Origin: Diadema setosum
Taxonomy: Eukaryota > Echinodermata > Echinoidea > Diadematoida > Diadematidae
Length of the DNA stretch: 64,000 nt
Assembly: GCA_033980235.1 (NCBI GenBank)
Contig: CM067062.1
Location: forward strand, 10,815,027 to 10,879,026
Direction of reading: 5' to 3'
Of this stretch, positions 41,170-54,217 are shown one piece after another. A program made the translations under genes and the position numbers. The notes below the pieces were generated by a model. The model did not search any database. It was not told the DNA's origin and saw only the letters and a list, made by a program, of their open reading frames with translations. Within the stretch, counting starts at the first letter, position 1, and each line of letters starts with the position of its first letter.

Positions 41170-42933
41170 TTTGATTGTTCGTGCCGTCTAAGGATGTTGC
41201 TCCGGGCTGATTGTTTACACCAAGCTTCACGTCTTCTAGCTTTCTCACTCTGCAAGTTGGATCCCACGGCGACTCAGGTCAGTCAAGATCACATGTAAAT
41301 GCCCAATTAAAGAGTGCAGAAATATGGTGCGTTGATGATAGAACACGACGGGTTCATTGCAGTTACTAGTTACAAGCTGCGACTATAGCACTGACCGCGA
41401 ACATGTAGTTACTTTGCTTGGACTTCTCGGTCTGCATCCCGGTAAAACTGATGGACAAAGCATTGTACACTCTAGATAGCTGCTCAATCAGTCCATCAGA
41501 CTGGCATGACCATAGGTAGGCCTAAAGCAGCTTAACATGAATCGTCCATGCAGCGAAATCATGGGTGATGTGGTCTTAACGAGGTTGAACTCAGCTCACG
41601 GTCAAGTAGCATTCAGTACATACTCGAAGAGATCGTTTTAGGTAGACCCTCTTTATTAGTTCTCTGGGGATCTGTCTGGACGCATGGTGCATCTCAACCT
41701 TTACCAGTGTATGTACATCCAAATGGCAGAAAGCCATGCACTCACGAACAAATACTTGAGAATGTGCTACGTAGGCCTACTGGACTTGTGAGTGTATAGT
41801 TGCTTGAACGCGGAATTTAGCTCTTTGGGATTGTTAGCCTATCTGCAGGTACAACTTACAAGGGTGTATGCAAGGATAGTAGGCCCATAATGATATATTA
41901 ACCGAACTTAACGCCTTTGACAATTCACGGTCTGATGGTGACAGGTCCATAAGCCAGGTGAAATAGTTCACTCCGAATTTCAAGTAGAACTTCAATTAAA
42001 AGACTACGGGTCGCATGGCTTGCACGTGGTCCGACTGTTCAATGACTTCTGCACAATCACATGGGTTGCCCTACACAACACACTTCAATTGACTCGATTG
42101 GATTCCACCATGCTATAACGACAAGGCCTGTTTCCTGTAACAATGAACGAAGGATCAGCCGCTCCCGCCAGAAAGGTCACGCTGACGGTGTTCATGGGTC
42201 CCGACTCCTACACGTGAAATGGCTAGCTTGGAATGTCTTCCTTCCTCGTTGCGTCTGGTTGCAAGTCTCCAGTCTTCATGAAAGTCAATATGAAGTATCT
42301 AATTACATGCACACTCTACACGTTCACATAGGGCACACAGGATGATCACTTCTCCTTTACGGATTGATGACGGTTTGCCGGAGCATGTGGTACATGTGCC
42401 TGCCGCATAACAAAAGATGTTTGTAGGTGCAAAAGCGCACTCTTGACTGCTGTCATGCGATAGATGCCTGCATTTAGCAAGTAGTTAGCATGCATAGCAG
42501 TCAATCTACCAGGTGCAATTATATGCAAGCAAACATTATGCACCTCGCTTCTCGGCAGCGAATGTCGGATTCAGCACAGGAAGGAGCATGCGGCCCAGCC
42601 AGCTAGCGACTACTAATACTATTGTATTAGGCCGGCTGCGTACGTCGAGAAACAAGCCGATTCATCCGCCGTCAAAATATAGTCCTGCATTTGATTTTTT
42701 TTTTTTTAACTCGTTGTTCACCTTCTTCCTTCCCGCTGAAGTGCACGTAGTAATTGCCTTTCTTTTCGTCAAGTAGCGACTTTTGGACATGCATAACACT
42801 TTACATGGAGATGATTTCTTTCTTTCTTCTTCTTCTTCTAGCACGTATAATGATTCATAAAAATCTTCGTAAATGGACTTTATGTAAATCCTCTACACTA
42901 GTGCACATCGCCTGCCTCTTCACCGCTCGTGAT
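41170..42933. other. MORC2 upstream region, probable 5' UTR and promoter, no motif resolved
   Basis: It lies directly upstream of the start codon. The first bases (CCGCCATTTTG context) are in a moderately GC-rich setting with no TATA box visible. No conserved open frame is seen. A promoter here, possibly bidirectional, is inference from position only. Confidence 0.4.
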
Positions 42934-42996
42934 ATGAAATCGTGCGGGAGCAGTCCTGCTGAGATTCAGGCGCGGATGATCTCGTACATGCAGCAG
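42934..42996 (+). CDS. Possible first coding exon of an unrecognised plus-strand gene (weak)
   Basis: An ATG opens a 21-codon frame, MKSCGSSPAEIQARMISYMQ plus Q, ending exactly at a GTACAAG donor. Codon use and the amphipathic pattern look protein-like, and it faces away from MORC2 at 1.8 kb. I could not find a phase-consistent chain of later exons: candidates at about 43417, 44716-44808 and 47287 have usable splice sites, but no combination I tried gave a recognisable product. It may be a non-coding or chance exon. Confidence 0.15.
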
Positions 42997-44053
42997 GTAC
43001 AAGGAAACTGACTGCGGTTTTATGCAGTGTCGTCTTGCGTTCGTTGTGTGCACTCACTTTGCCGCGCCATGATCCCGTGCCGTGCATTTCGCATTGTAGC
43101 TAGCAGCTAGCTAGCCAGCATAAAGCAGTTGTCGCGTCATCGATGCGATTTTTACACACAAAACAATATTATGTGTGTTGAGGTGGTGCGTGCATGCAAT
43201 GTAAAGCGGTTGGAAGAGCGACGATGGTAACTATCTGGAGTATGACAGGTGAGGGTGTAGATATGAATTTCTTTCATGTTGGAGACTGTTACATCATTTG
43301 TTAGGTGATTGGGCTAAGTCCAGTTATTAATGGATGATACCTATTCCTATAGATACACGTTCACACTGGCATTTGGACTTTTCCTTCGTCTGAAAGAAAC
43401 GTCTCGCCTTCTTCAGTCGAATGGATACCGTATCGTGGCGAAGTCACTTGACTTCCACACGTACATGTACATGTATGTGGCCTATGTGGCTGTTCACTGC
43501 GTTGTACTGCAGAGTATAAGGAAGTGAACCCATGGTCTATGTATGGAGTGTTCTACATCGACACATGGTCAACTGTTACACAGATTCTATCTCACGCGAA
43601 ATATATTTTTTTAACATTGATAGACTAGACATAATTAACACTCGGGAAGTACAACTGAACTGCATGGTTTTCTGTTGGGAACCATTTAGGCATTCAACTT
43701 GATCATTGCGCGGTTTCATCGAACATGAGTGTAACTGTCGGCCTTTTGTAATCCATGGCATGGCATGGGCATGGCTGAACGTTCTTGGGACATATCCACA
43801 TGCGTGCTCTAGTTTGACTCCGGTTTTACGACCCTGACCATGACAAAGTACACGTAATACATTGGTTTTGTACTGCAGAGTGCAGTAGGCCTAAGTGGTG
43901 TTGACATTGTGCAGTGCAGTGCCAGTGGCCAGTAGTTACATGGACATCATCAGGGCAGTAATTGTGAAAAAGAATTGGCTCCGGCGTAGAATCTATTGCT
44001 AGGCTCCTACGGTACTGGATTTAAATTCTAGTCGAATTCTAATGTATACTATA

Positions 44054-44368
44054 GGTCCCATTCCGAATTCACGAAGGTGGTACAAATGAAACCATGGACA
44101 AAAACCATGGAGTGCCAAGTGTCGCATGGAATATTTCGTTACAAAATCGGTCATTTTGTGGATGAAATTATTATTTTGTAAAGAAATGACATTTTGTAAC
44201 TGAATGAACATTTCGCCCACAAAGTGATAATTTCGTTGAGATGGTCATTTGTCAACGAAATGACGAATTTCATAACGAAATATTCCGTGCAATACTTCGC
44301 ACTCCATGGTTTTTGTCCATGTTTTAAACCATGGTTTCATTTGTACCACCTTGGTGAATTTGGGCCTT
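44054..44368. repeat. Long foldback (palindromic) element, 315 bp
   Basis: Arms of about 120 bp pair across the whole element. The left arm contains GGTGGTACAAATGAAACCAT and GACAAAAACCATGGAGTGC; the right arm contains their complements in reverse order (CACTCCATGGTTTTTGTCC, ATGGTTTCATTTGTACCACC). The centre has repeated AACGAAAT/ATTTCGTT words. It would form a near-continuous hairpin. Confidence 0.88.
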
Positions 44369-44934
44369 AGTGTTAAGGTTACCGCGCGTCTATAGACCGT
44401 CTAGTTTGTACGCAGTACCAGTACTGTAGGTTCTAGGCAGCATGGAGATGGTAGGATAATGCACCTCCTACAACATGTACTACTACTGTATGAGTTTCTA
44501 CGTGTTACACATTGTCACCAGCTTGTCTGTTTTAGAGTCTAGTTTGAGTCATTGTCTTTCTCCATGTACATTTGTTAATGGGAATGATTATCAATATCAG
44601 TAATTGAACTAATGGCAATGGAATGAAACAAATGTAAATTGTTTGTCCCCCTAAAAAGCAATGATACAAAGTGCTGATACATCTACATGTCAATACACTT
44701 CATACAAAAAACAAGCATACTGCGGTAGAAGACCTTTTTGATTGCAATGGTTACAGAGTTAACAAGAGGATACTCGGATCACCTAACAGTGTCAGAGAGC
44801 AGCTAGATGTGAGGGTCTCTTGGTGTTATTTTTTGGCGTGTATTAGTGTTACTTGAGGGAGCAAAGTGATAGAGGGGTGTCCTTGCCCCCACAGAACGGT
44901 GCTTTCGCGTTATTAAGCTGTAAATTGCATAATC

Positions 44935-45095
44935 GGGTCCCATTTCATAAAAAGTTGATATAGCAACTCTTGCTGGAATAGCAATTGTCATGGTAATGAC
45001 AAAAATCCAGCGTCCTGATTGGCTGTTTGCTGTAGGAAGTTTCCATTCCAGCAAGATTTGCTATCCCAACTTCTAACATCCATGAAATGGGGCCC
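44935..45095. mobile_element. Foldback MITE, GGGxCCCATTTCAT type
   Basis: The left end GGGTCCCATTTCATAAAAAG and the right end CATGAAATGGGGCCC are inverted, with GATATAGCAACTC and GATTTGCTATCCCAACTTC arms inside. The core has ATTGTCATGGTAATGACAAA. A diverged relative is at 27175-27322. Confidence 0.8.
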
Positions 45096-45205
45096 TGGTG
45101 CATACAAAATTATTCATTTAGACATCATAGGTCTATTCTGATAGAAAAAGATCATGGAACCCAAAATGTGACTTGTTGACTGAAAAACAAACAAAAATTC
45201 TGGGT

Positions 45206-45277
45206 GTTTCTTTTTGGTTTTGTTTTTTGATGTTTTGTTTTGTTTTTGTTTTGTTTGTTTGTTTGTTTTTTTTTTTT
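45206..45277. repeat. (GTTTT)n microsatellite
   Basis: GTTTT and GTTT units ending in a run of T. Confidence 0.85.
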
Positions 45278-46716
45278 AAATAAGGTGATCTCTTCTTGTG
45301 AGGCATGAGAAAAATCTTGTCGGGTTTGAAGGTGCAAGAAAGACCTCTGAAGCATAATGAATCTCATGCTTAATGCACTAGACTTGGTAGGTCTTTGGTT
45401 ATCACTCCTGGCCATAGTTGGACAGTGCTTGAATTTAGTCCAGAAATATGTTAGTCCAGAAATATGTTAGTCTTGTTTGATTGACAATACCAGGTAGCAA
45501 GGTTGAAGAATGCTGAAATGTGTGAGAGGAATTAAAGGGGTAGTCTATTTGAATAGGCAGCAGAATCTGCACATTCAAAGAGTGTACAAAATGAAATACA
45601 GTACACTGTACATCAACATTGTTGTGACATTTACATTCAGAAGCCTCAAATTATCAGTTATTGCACTAACAAAAGGGCCATTGAGAAATCTAGTGCATGA
45701 GCCCTGATGACCAAAATGATAAACATATACATGTATAGCTATTGCTTAGAAATACCATAGGATCATCTCAACTGCATCCACCCCACCCCTGCCAGTTCCT
45801 GTGGTTGCACAAATGGAAGAGTCATACTTAAATGCATTATGAGACATTGTGCAAAATCATAATAAATGAATACATTTAATACTTACCTGTATGCCACTGA
45901 TTCAGGGAGGATTGTGATGTTTTTGCAGGAAATTGAAGAAATAAGTTAGGTACATTTAGGGGACATTCCAGATGATTTATATACATTGTAGTTTCACATC
46001 AAATGACATAAATAACATATACATTGTAGATTGGCAGATAAACCAATACACTAAAATCCAAAAACAGAACAGTGAACAAGGATAATGACATACATGTACA
46101 TTTTAGTAGGAAGTTCACTCACATATTCCAGTCATGAATGTTATTCCATTACAATACCACATGCTCAAGAAGTTCTCCTTTGTAAAAGAATATGCATACA
46201 TTTTTTTTCTTTTTCTGTGCTTCCTTGAGCACCCAATCGTGCATTCATATGTAAAGTTGCTATGTCATCCTTATTCATTTTGATTTGCTATTAGTTTTGA
46301 AAACATTCTTATTCCTCATCTCAAACGCTATAAATTCTGAAATTCTCTACCCAGTAGAGCAATTTATAGATGTTCAATTTCATAAGACTGAAAATCAACT
46401 GGAAGTTTCCATTAATTCATATGTCTCTCACTTGCATATCTTGTCATGCAAACAAAATTGCTTTTCTATGCCATGTCATAATTGTTGATATCATTTACAG
46501 AAGGATTGGTATTTAGTGTACTTTTGACATGCAGTGTTAGGGTGATTGTTAGACCCATGAGCTTGCTATTTTATGTTATAGAATTTTGATAGAATAATCA
46601 ACACCAGTCTGCCAGAGATGTTTTTGTATTGAATATATGTTGAGAGTACTGATACTCAACATTATCCAGATAATGGAAATGAAAGTAATGTTATGTATGG
46701 CAATGCTTTTGTAATA
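45278..46716. other. Intergenic, nothing recognised
   Basis: AT-rich single-copy-looking sequence. One TTACCTG (minus-strand donor-like) occurs at 45891-45897, but no exon fits upstream of it. Confidence 0.4.
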
Positions 46717-46887
46717 CAGTGGGCTCCCGTTGTTACAAAATTCCGATTACAACAAAGTAAAAATTTAGGCAGCAACATCATCCATTCTATGTATCTTTAT
46801 TGTTTATTTGTTCGATTATAACGAAATTTCGATACAACAAAAGAAAACTGCCAGTCCTGAGGACTTTGTTAAAACGGGAGTCCACTG
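46717..46887. mobile_element. 171-bp pogo-like MITE
   Basis: TA flanks both sides. The ends CAGTGGGCTCCCGTTGTTAC and GTTAAAACGGGAGTCCACTG are inverted with two or three differences. ATTATAACGAAATTTCGATA lies in the middle. It is complete and compact. Confidence 0.85.
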
Positions 46888-47515
46888 TACAAATCTGCAT
46901 TGTGTACTTCTTGAAGACAAATGTTTGCCATGATTTACTGTTACAACATTGCATCACATTGGGAATGTATGAAATACGTATAATGAAATTCTTAATGGCA
47001 CCAGCTGGAAAATTTTATAACTGCAGAAGAGAGTATAGACGTCCATGTCGGCCAGTGATAGATTGGCACACACACACACGCACCCAGTAAAGCTTGAAAA
47101 TTTGAATCAGAAGACCTCACCAATCTAAAGAATTGATTTTTCACCTGATTGCTGAATGTCTATGTGTAGGTATAAAAGAACAATACCATGTAACATGTCA
47201 TCCTTGTCCTGTAATCTAGAGAATGTATCAAGTATATGTACACTACTTGTATTCACTTTCTCTTTTTCTCTATCTTATTCTTACAGCCAACCAATGCCAG
47301 AAGTACTGCCACCATCACGTCAAGATGTCTAGATGACATAGGATCTGCATCAACCACTGATTTTCCATAACACCCGAAGAATGTCACTCCCAAGCATATG
47401 AACAAGACAATTTTTTTTCATGATGTGTCACATTTTCTCTATCAGTGTGAACTAGTACATGAGATCATTTAAATACTTGTTAAATATGTCTTGCAAAGAA
47501 TGACCCCTTTAACAT

Positions 47516-47585
47516 ACAGTCAAACTCACGGTAGTAGACCTCGTACAAGTCTACAAATTGGCTAAGTCAAAATAAAATTCTACTC
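47516..47585. mobile_element. pogo-like left-end fragment
   Basis: TACAGTCAAACTCACGGTAG followed by GACCTCGTACAAGTC and TTGGCTAAGTCAAAAT. No right end was seen. Confidence 0.3.
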
Positions 47586-49160
47586 TGGATGGATAAATTG
47601 TAAGGGATAATGTTTATTCTGTTGTGAATGTCAAAATTCACCTAAAGTCTAAGGATAGGATTCTCCTCTTGACTTCAGACCCTTCAAATTTGAAAAGAAC
47701 ATTCAACATATTTTCACTTTTCTAGTATAATGAAAGAGCACTAGACTTAACTCTTTCAGAAAGCAGGGCTAATATAACTATTACCCTTGAAATATTATGT
47801 CAGTAAAAAGGCCCAGGAAAGTGTACATGTACTTTTTATAAGTAATGATATTTTGAGGAATTTTCTTTATATTGTAGTGCATTGTGATGTACTAATCTGT
47901 AGTAGTCTTCTGATCCAGCAGTCTCGTCACCAAAATTTCAAAAATGCATAACCTTTGAATGGATTGGTTGATTCTCTTCAAACTTCCACTGATGTGTTCT
48001 ACTAATATTGCTGCTGTTCACTCAATCCACATGTGTGGGTTTCATTTCCTTAAACGAGGTTTACTGTTGACTGATGGTTGTGAAGCACAGGGAATCAATT
48101 CATGTAGTTTTTGGAGATTTCAAATCTGTATTACACTGTACTGGTGATCAATGTACTATCCCTCTCTGTGTTCAAGTTAACCCTGGTAAAAAGAACAAAG
48201 TCACACAAGCAGAAAAGATGTATAGAGAAAGGTCCAGGAATATGAAATTTCAGAATTTTGAAAGCAACTGGTTCATAGTGGAAATGGTCACAGCTGCATG
48301 AATGCAAAATAAAAAGACATGGTGTTAATGTCATCTACACCTAACTGTCATTTCCCTAACAGTTGTAGATTTCATTTCATGAATGGACAGTAGGAGAGTT
48401 GTGAAGATCAGTTGAAAATGGGAAACAACACCATCTCTTCACCTTATTTGCATGTGTGCATCTGACTAATATCACTATCTGGAGAAAATGTGTCCAGGTG
48501 TAAATTCCAGAATATTATTTCAATTAAAAATGTTTCGATTTTTTTGACATGACTGCAATTCATTCAACTAAGGTTAACTTGAAGATGGAATGAGATTGCC
48601 CTAAGTTTCCTCCATTGTAGTAATAGATGTTCTTTATCCATACAACTTCAAACTTTTAGCTCTGAATTCCCCTTCTTTCTCCAAAGAATAAGGGGTCTGA
48701 CTCAAATTCTTTTCCTTGCAAGCTCCCAGTCCCAACCCCATATTTGGAAATGCAGTTTCATTATTTTTGTAGAATTATTGGTGTTTGTGTGATTTTTTTA
48801 ATATGGGTATGAATATTATCATCAGCAGTGCAGGAAGTCTTCATAAATGTGTATATGAGAAGGCTTGGAGGAAACATAGTTATTGTTTAAATCTATGAAT
48901 GGTGTAGTAAGTGTCTGTCTGTGTACAATTACATGTTCCTTGCATATTTGTGTGACTGTGAGTGTGTTTGTGAATGGGATGTGGACTAGCGTACCAAAAA
49001 TGTGGGTATGCCATCAATGACTCCAATCACACACCTGAACATGTCTGATGCCATGGACAAAGTGTGTCATTGCAGCCCTGACATTGCAACTTGATTCTAG
49101 AAACCAATATGTTTTTTATGTTACCACGTGACATTCGACTCATGAAGACTTTGGCTATGG
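47586..49160. other. Intergenic, nothing recognised
   Basis: AT-rich with scattered T runs. Short open frames at 47959-48334 lack conserved features. This could include transcribed non-coding sequence of the doubtful plus-strand unit. Confidence 0.4.
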
Positions 49161-49731
49161 TTTATGTTTGAAAATGCTAAAAAAAAAAAAAAAATGTACA
49201 GTGACATGGATAATGGCAAAATGATAAGAGCAAGACAGGCGTGCAATGTACATATATTTTCTTTCAAAGGAGACTGGCAATTCAGACTAGTCAGCCAACC
49301 TCTCACCCATGGTTATGTGTGCACGTACGTGTGTATACGATTTTTTATTTATTTTTTATTTTCAAAAATAACAGCAGATAGAGGTTGCCCAAAGTATTAA
49401 ATGATTTTTATTTAAAAAAAAAATGGGGGAAATGCCCACTTTACAATGTAAATTGTAATTGGTTTTATCTTTGTATTACTGGCTTCATCCATTTTTGTAC
49501 TACATTACGAAATAAGAGACTTGCAGCAAGAAAATGTATTCGTTTGCAAAGTGCATGGATTGAGATTATAACTTACAAAGAGAATCACAGTTTATGAAGA
49601 CCATAATGTCTGCTGTTGAAGCGCCAAGTGTTTCAAGCTTGCTTGTTATTGCCTTGCTACAATGATGACAGCTTCAGTATTGTACGTTGCAAATACAACG
49701 TACTACAACATTACATGTTATTCATGGGCGC

Positions 49732-49767
49732 TTTTTTTTTTTTCGGGGGCGGGGGGGGGGGGGGGGC
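49732..49767. repeat. T-run/G-run compound tract
   Basis: T12, then C, G5, C and about 16 G. Confidence 0.85.
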
Positions 49768-50189
49768 GATGTTGAAGTCGGTCATCGATCATGCAGCATC
49801 ACTTCTGTTTGTACTCTACCAACGTGGTCTTCGGCAATAGCCCGGTCTACTCGGTAATCAAATTTATGAATGATACTTTCATCCTGGCGTATTAATGATT
49901 GGAATCCCGTTTGCTTACATTAGTCGTTGCTACGTCGGACAAACCTTGGGTAAGCTTTCATCGGGTTGTCAAGAAGAATCATTTTCAGACAAGCCAAGCT
50001 TGAAAATTTGAATATACATTGTTCATTGAATACTGCAGTATCGGTATGTTATTGAATCTTGGCCTTGTTGCATTAGGATTGAGATAAAGCATTCTTAAGA
50101 CTCTGAACACTCGATTCTGATTGTCCGATACCCGACTCATGTTTGATTTTCTGACTTACCTTTGAGTGCATCTTTGTTTTTTGCACCAT

Positions 50190-50270
50190 CAGACAGTCCA
50201 GAGAATACTCGGGCAGGTGTCTCTGGGAAATGCTTGTTGGAGCAAAATCAGTCCGTCCTCAACGGGTTAA
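50190..50270. repeat. TTAA mini-repeat, copy 2
   Basis: It contains ATACTCGGGCAGGTGTCTCT, AGCAAAATCAGTCCGTCCTC and AACGGGTTAA, closely matching 62641-62733. The left TTAA is lost. Confidence 0.7.
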
Positions 50271-50769
50271 CATGTAAAATTTCTGTGCAAGCTTCCCTTT
50301 CCCTATACCCCCCCCCCCCCCGCCCCGTTATTCATTCACATTACATTACACAAACTCGTAGCGTGTCGTGTTCACGCCTGCGCAAATAATACATCTGCAT
50401 ATCACAATACATAGAACTACACGACGGTAGCACATTGTATTAAAAACAGCGGGGAAAGCAGCAAACAATATATCCCAATATGTACAAAACGTAGTTCATC
50501 CCTCTTTCTTTCTTTATTTCTTTCTTCTTTTTTTTTGGCGAAAACACCGTACAGACGATGTGTGTTGTTCATTAATTGCCCCGCGTGCGAGCGCACGTGC
50601 TGTAATGCAAGTTGCATAAAGTTTGACTGCTGTTAACAAATTTTAATGTCTCTCTACGTCGGGAGGCCTAGAAAAATTTTGAGACCGTAGCGTTGTGTAG
50701 TCAAAGACCATTTCTCTGTTGTATTCAGGCTGTCGTCAGTGGGGTGTTTCATTGTTCTGTTTGGTCTGT

Positions 50770-50770
<1 letters not shown>

Positions 50771-50801
<31 letters not shown>
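50771..50801. repeat. Poly-T tract of about 30
   Basis: Homopolymer of T with no A-rich mirror nearby. Length may be uncertain. Confidence 0.9.
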
Positions 50802-50802
<1 letters not shown>

Positions 50803-50898
50803 GTGCTCGTTTGTTTCCTTTTTGAGGGGTGCAGATGTTTTAGAATTGGTTAAGAGGGAAGAAAGAAAAAATGACATTGCGAGACAAAGATAAAACTC

Positions 50899-51687
50899 TT
50901 AACCCTAAAAAGACTGGGCTATTTTGGTAGCTCGAAAGACTGGGGGGGGGGGGCCTAAAGGGCCCCCCCCCCCCCTTAAGATCTTGGCCGTGGATCGCGC
51001 GATCGCCGCAGAAATTTGCACAATGGTAGTGTGCGATGTAATCTACAAGATTGTATATTCAAATTTTCCAAAATAGTCTTCTTTTATTTTATTTTGATTA
51101 ATTATGCTAATCTATGCGTGAAATCAGACTTTTTTATGTAAATCAGTAAATAAAGCTCCAAATGTGCTCATTTTTGGTCTAGATATTCTTTGTAGCATTC
51201 TTAGCAAATGTACTTGAAAAAAAATTCGGTATCAAAATTAATTTATTTATTTTATTGTTTTATTAATTTCTTATGTATTTCTTTGTTTTTTCGACCTTTT
51301 GTTTTCGTTGTTTTTTTTTTCAGCAAAATTTGTGGCAGACCCTTTTTGAAGCATAATACTACTAAAACAAATTGATTTTAGCCATTGAGAGTAAAAACAA
51401 GCATATTTATATGAACCATGTGATAAAACTCAATTTGTATTGACTTTGTACACAAAATCACATTTTTTAGCCATTTTCGGTCTCGCGTGCATGTACAAAA
51501 AGTTATGTAACTTCAGAACCGTACCCCCGGGCGTCACAAATTTGGTGTCAAAATGTGCGGGAAACTCGAAAGAAAAAAGTCATGAGCATCGCGGCGAGAG
51601 CATTGCGTGTTGCCGAGTAATCGCGCGAAATGTCGAGGGGGGGGCCTTTTAGGCCCCCCCCCCCCCCCCCAGTCTTTTTAGGGTTAA
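50899..51687. mobile_element. TTAA-flanked piggyBac-like non-autonomous element, copy B
   Basis: TTAA at 50899-50902 and 51684-51687 flank 781 bp with ends CCCTAAAAAGACTGGG and CAGTCTTTTTAGGG. G-run/C-run hairpins (GGGGGCCTAAAGGGCCCC) sit inside each end. The inner words GACACCAAATTTG and CATGACTTTTTTC (in copy A) appear here as complements, so this is the same family as 12253-13021 in reverse orientation. Confidence 0.85.
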
Positions 51688-51848
51688 GTGCATGTAGCTG
51701 GAGCCGCGGAACGGGTGAGGGGCGGCTGCAGCTCCCCCCCCCCCCCCGTATGACCGTGGGGGAAAATGTTCCAGTGGAGGTGTATGAAAAATGGGAGAAA
51801 AAAAAAAATCACAACACCCATGACCTTGCAAAGGCTCAGTTGTAAAAT

Positions 51849-51870
51849 CGGGGGGGGGGGGGGGGGGGGT
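51849..51870. repeat. Poly-G tract
   Basis: About 20 G. A run of about 14 C lies nearby at 51736-51749. Confidence 0.8.
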
Positions 51871-52380
51871 AGTAATGAGATTGACACTGAGACTCTCGCG
51901 CTGTCCCGCTGCCCCCGCCCCGTTGCACCATGAAAACACATACACACTCGCACAGATACAAACTTTTCACAGCCTCTGAGTAGCACATATAAACAGTAGG
52001 GGAAATTGTAAATGTGTTGAATGCAAATTGTACTTCCTTTCATTTTCTTCTACAACATACCTCCACACTCGTACTTCTATCGCAAGATAGGGCTCGCTAT
52101 TCCCCATTAGACCCGGTGTAGCGTAATCTATTATTTCCTGTTCAGCGTACGTTGTGGCCGTTTCATACCTGTGTAGGTATCTCATTCCTAAAATGATTTC
52201 AGTGCAAGTCCTGTGGATTATCAAATCAATTGCCTCGGTAGGCTATACTGCTCAACTTGCGTCTAGACATCGACGTTTTGTGCATTGCAAAACCTCATTT
52301 TTCTCCGCCGCCCAAGTACATGTACATACGCAGCTAATCCGCCGCATCGTGGGATGAACGCATTTTTGTACATAATGTAA

Positions 52381-52425
52381 ATATATGTATATATGTACGT
52401 ATATTTTATATAATATATATATAAC

Positions 52426-52477
<52 letters not shown>
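52381..52477. repeat. (TA)n microsatellite
   Basis: TA/GTA-rich tract of nearly 100 bp, uninterrupted TA from about 52435. Confidence 0.9.
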
Positions 52478-52478
<1 letters not shown>

Positions 52479-52715
52479 GACAGGCAGATAATTATAGAAA
52501 GATAGATATACAGTATATCAATACGACATACGGAGTACATTTTCTGCAGTCGAGACCCAAGGAGCTCATACGATTACAGTTGATGACAGAACGACTACCT
52601 TTGCATTGAACCACTGCAATCATGCATACTAGCTGTATGATTGTGCTCTCGTTGAATTTAGATCAGAATCGGCATTATTAGATTCAGCAGGTTGGTTATT
52701 TTCTTTCTTTCTTTC

Positions 52716-52738
52716 TTTTTTTTTTGGGGGGGGGGGGG
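52716..52738. repeat. T-run/G-run compound tract
   Basis: T10 then G13, preceded by CTTT repeats. Confidence 0.85.
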
Positions 52739-53434
52739 TATTTGTGACGAGCTATTCGAAGCGGAAGTTTCGCACGACGCTTCGGCCAGCGACAATCGAC
52801 AACAAAATAGTTAATGATTCGTTGAAAGACGGCTGATGTGTGTTGAGCTCTCCTAACTTCCATAGTAAGGTAAGCATAAAATCAAGTCACCTATAAGTTT
52901 CCCGTACATGTACTAAATCCGGGGCAGAGGGCACAGAAATAGCCTGATAAAATTCATACTATAATTGGAAGAGATGGTCGGCGTACGTCCTAGCATCCAT
53001 CTGTAATTTATAAACGAAAGGTTTCTCGGGCGGTACGTGAGTGACCGATGGGATGGTCGCGTACGATGTCTTGTGCAAATTTATTATTTTATCTACTCAT
53101 TACTGTACGTGCATGTATTTAAAATCTTGCTAATTCTCCTCGAGGGTATACGCCCCATCTGCACCGTACATTACATGACGCATTCGATTTCATAACACTG
53201 CCTGGCGCGGACAGGGGAGGTTGGAGCGTTGCGATTTGTGGATTTGAATTCTGACGCTTGTCCGAAAGGGGATGTGATGACAAACCACTGATCTCCGAGT
53301 TGCACAGAAATCGGTGATGACGGATCGAACTGCGTACAGTTTGTGCAAAACATTCACACCCCCCCCCCCCCTTTCACGGAGGTGAGCGACTATTCACCTC
53401 CCTGCTGCTTTTCTGTGGTGATGGGTGGAAATAG

Positions 53435-53670
53435 AGCACGTGCCGCTCGCAGAGTGGTAAATTGGCACACAAATTCGTAACTGCATATGAATCAAGACGT
53501 TTAGTCTCGCTCCTCGATGGTGGACAACGTGCCGTTTACAGTGGTTAACTGGCACACAAATTCAAAACTGCATGCATACTGTGGCTTCGTGTAAAAACAT
53601 TTACGCTCGTCCCCCTGCTGGAGGTTAACGTGCCACCTGCACAGACATTGACTGGCACACCAGTTCAACT
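53435..53670. repeat. Diverged tandem repeat, three ~90-bp units
   Basis: Each unit has a CACGTGCC/AACGTGCC word, an ACTGGCACACAAATTC-type word, an AACTGCAT word and a GTTTAGTCTCGCTCC/TTTACGCTCGTCCCC word. Units differ by a quarter or more of bases. Confidence 0.7.
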
Positions 53671-53917
53671 ATAAAGCCCAAGCTATAGCAGACTCCCTGG
53701 CCCAGAGGGGCACATTGTACATGTACATGTATTATTTCTTTATTATTTGCTGTACCATCGTCACATTGCCCATGTTGGCAGAGCAACTCAAAACTCTACA
53801 TAATATTACCCCACCATCTTTTAACTTTTTCAAGATATTCCCTTTGGAAATGTTATATTCCACACCACAATATAAGAAACACAGAAAATATGCTTAAACA
53901 TTTTTTCCAAGTATATA

Positions 53918-53920
<3 letters not shown>

Positions 53921-53959
<39 letters not shown>
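53921..53959. repeat. (TA)n microsatellite
   Basis: About 18 TA units. Confidence 0.9.
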
Positions 53960-53961
<2 letters not shown>

Positions 53962-54217
53962 TCCTAGATGGGTCATTTGGAAGACATTTCCATTTGTTTT
54001 ATATGCAAATTTTAAAATACATGTTCAATGACAATTTACGCAATGGAGACACGAAAATTGTCTCCTTAATGACCAGTTAAAATTGTCTCCCTAATGAAGA
54101 CACTTCCCCCCAATATGTCTCCCTAAGGTGCCAACTAGGGATATAGAATATACATATTTAGATACATAGGTATATGAATATGTATGTATAGGCCATATGT
54201 GGCTTTATTTTATAGAC

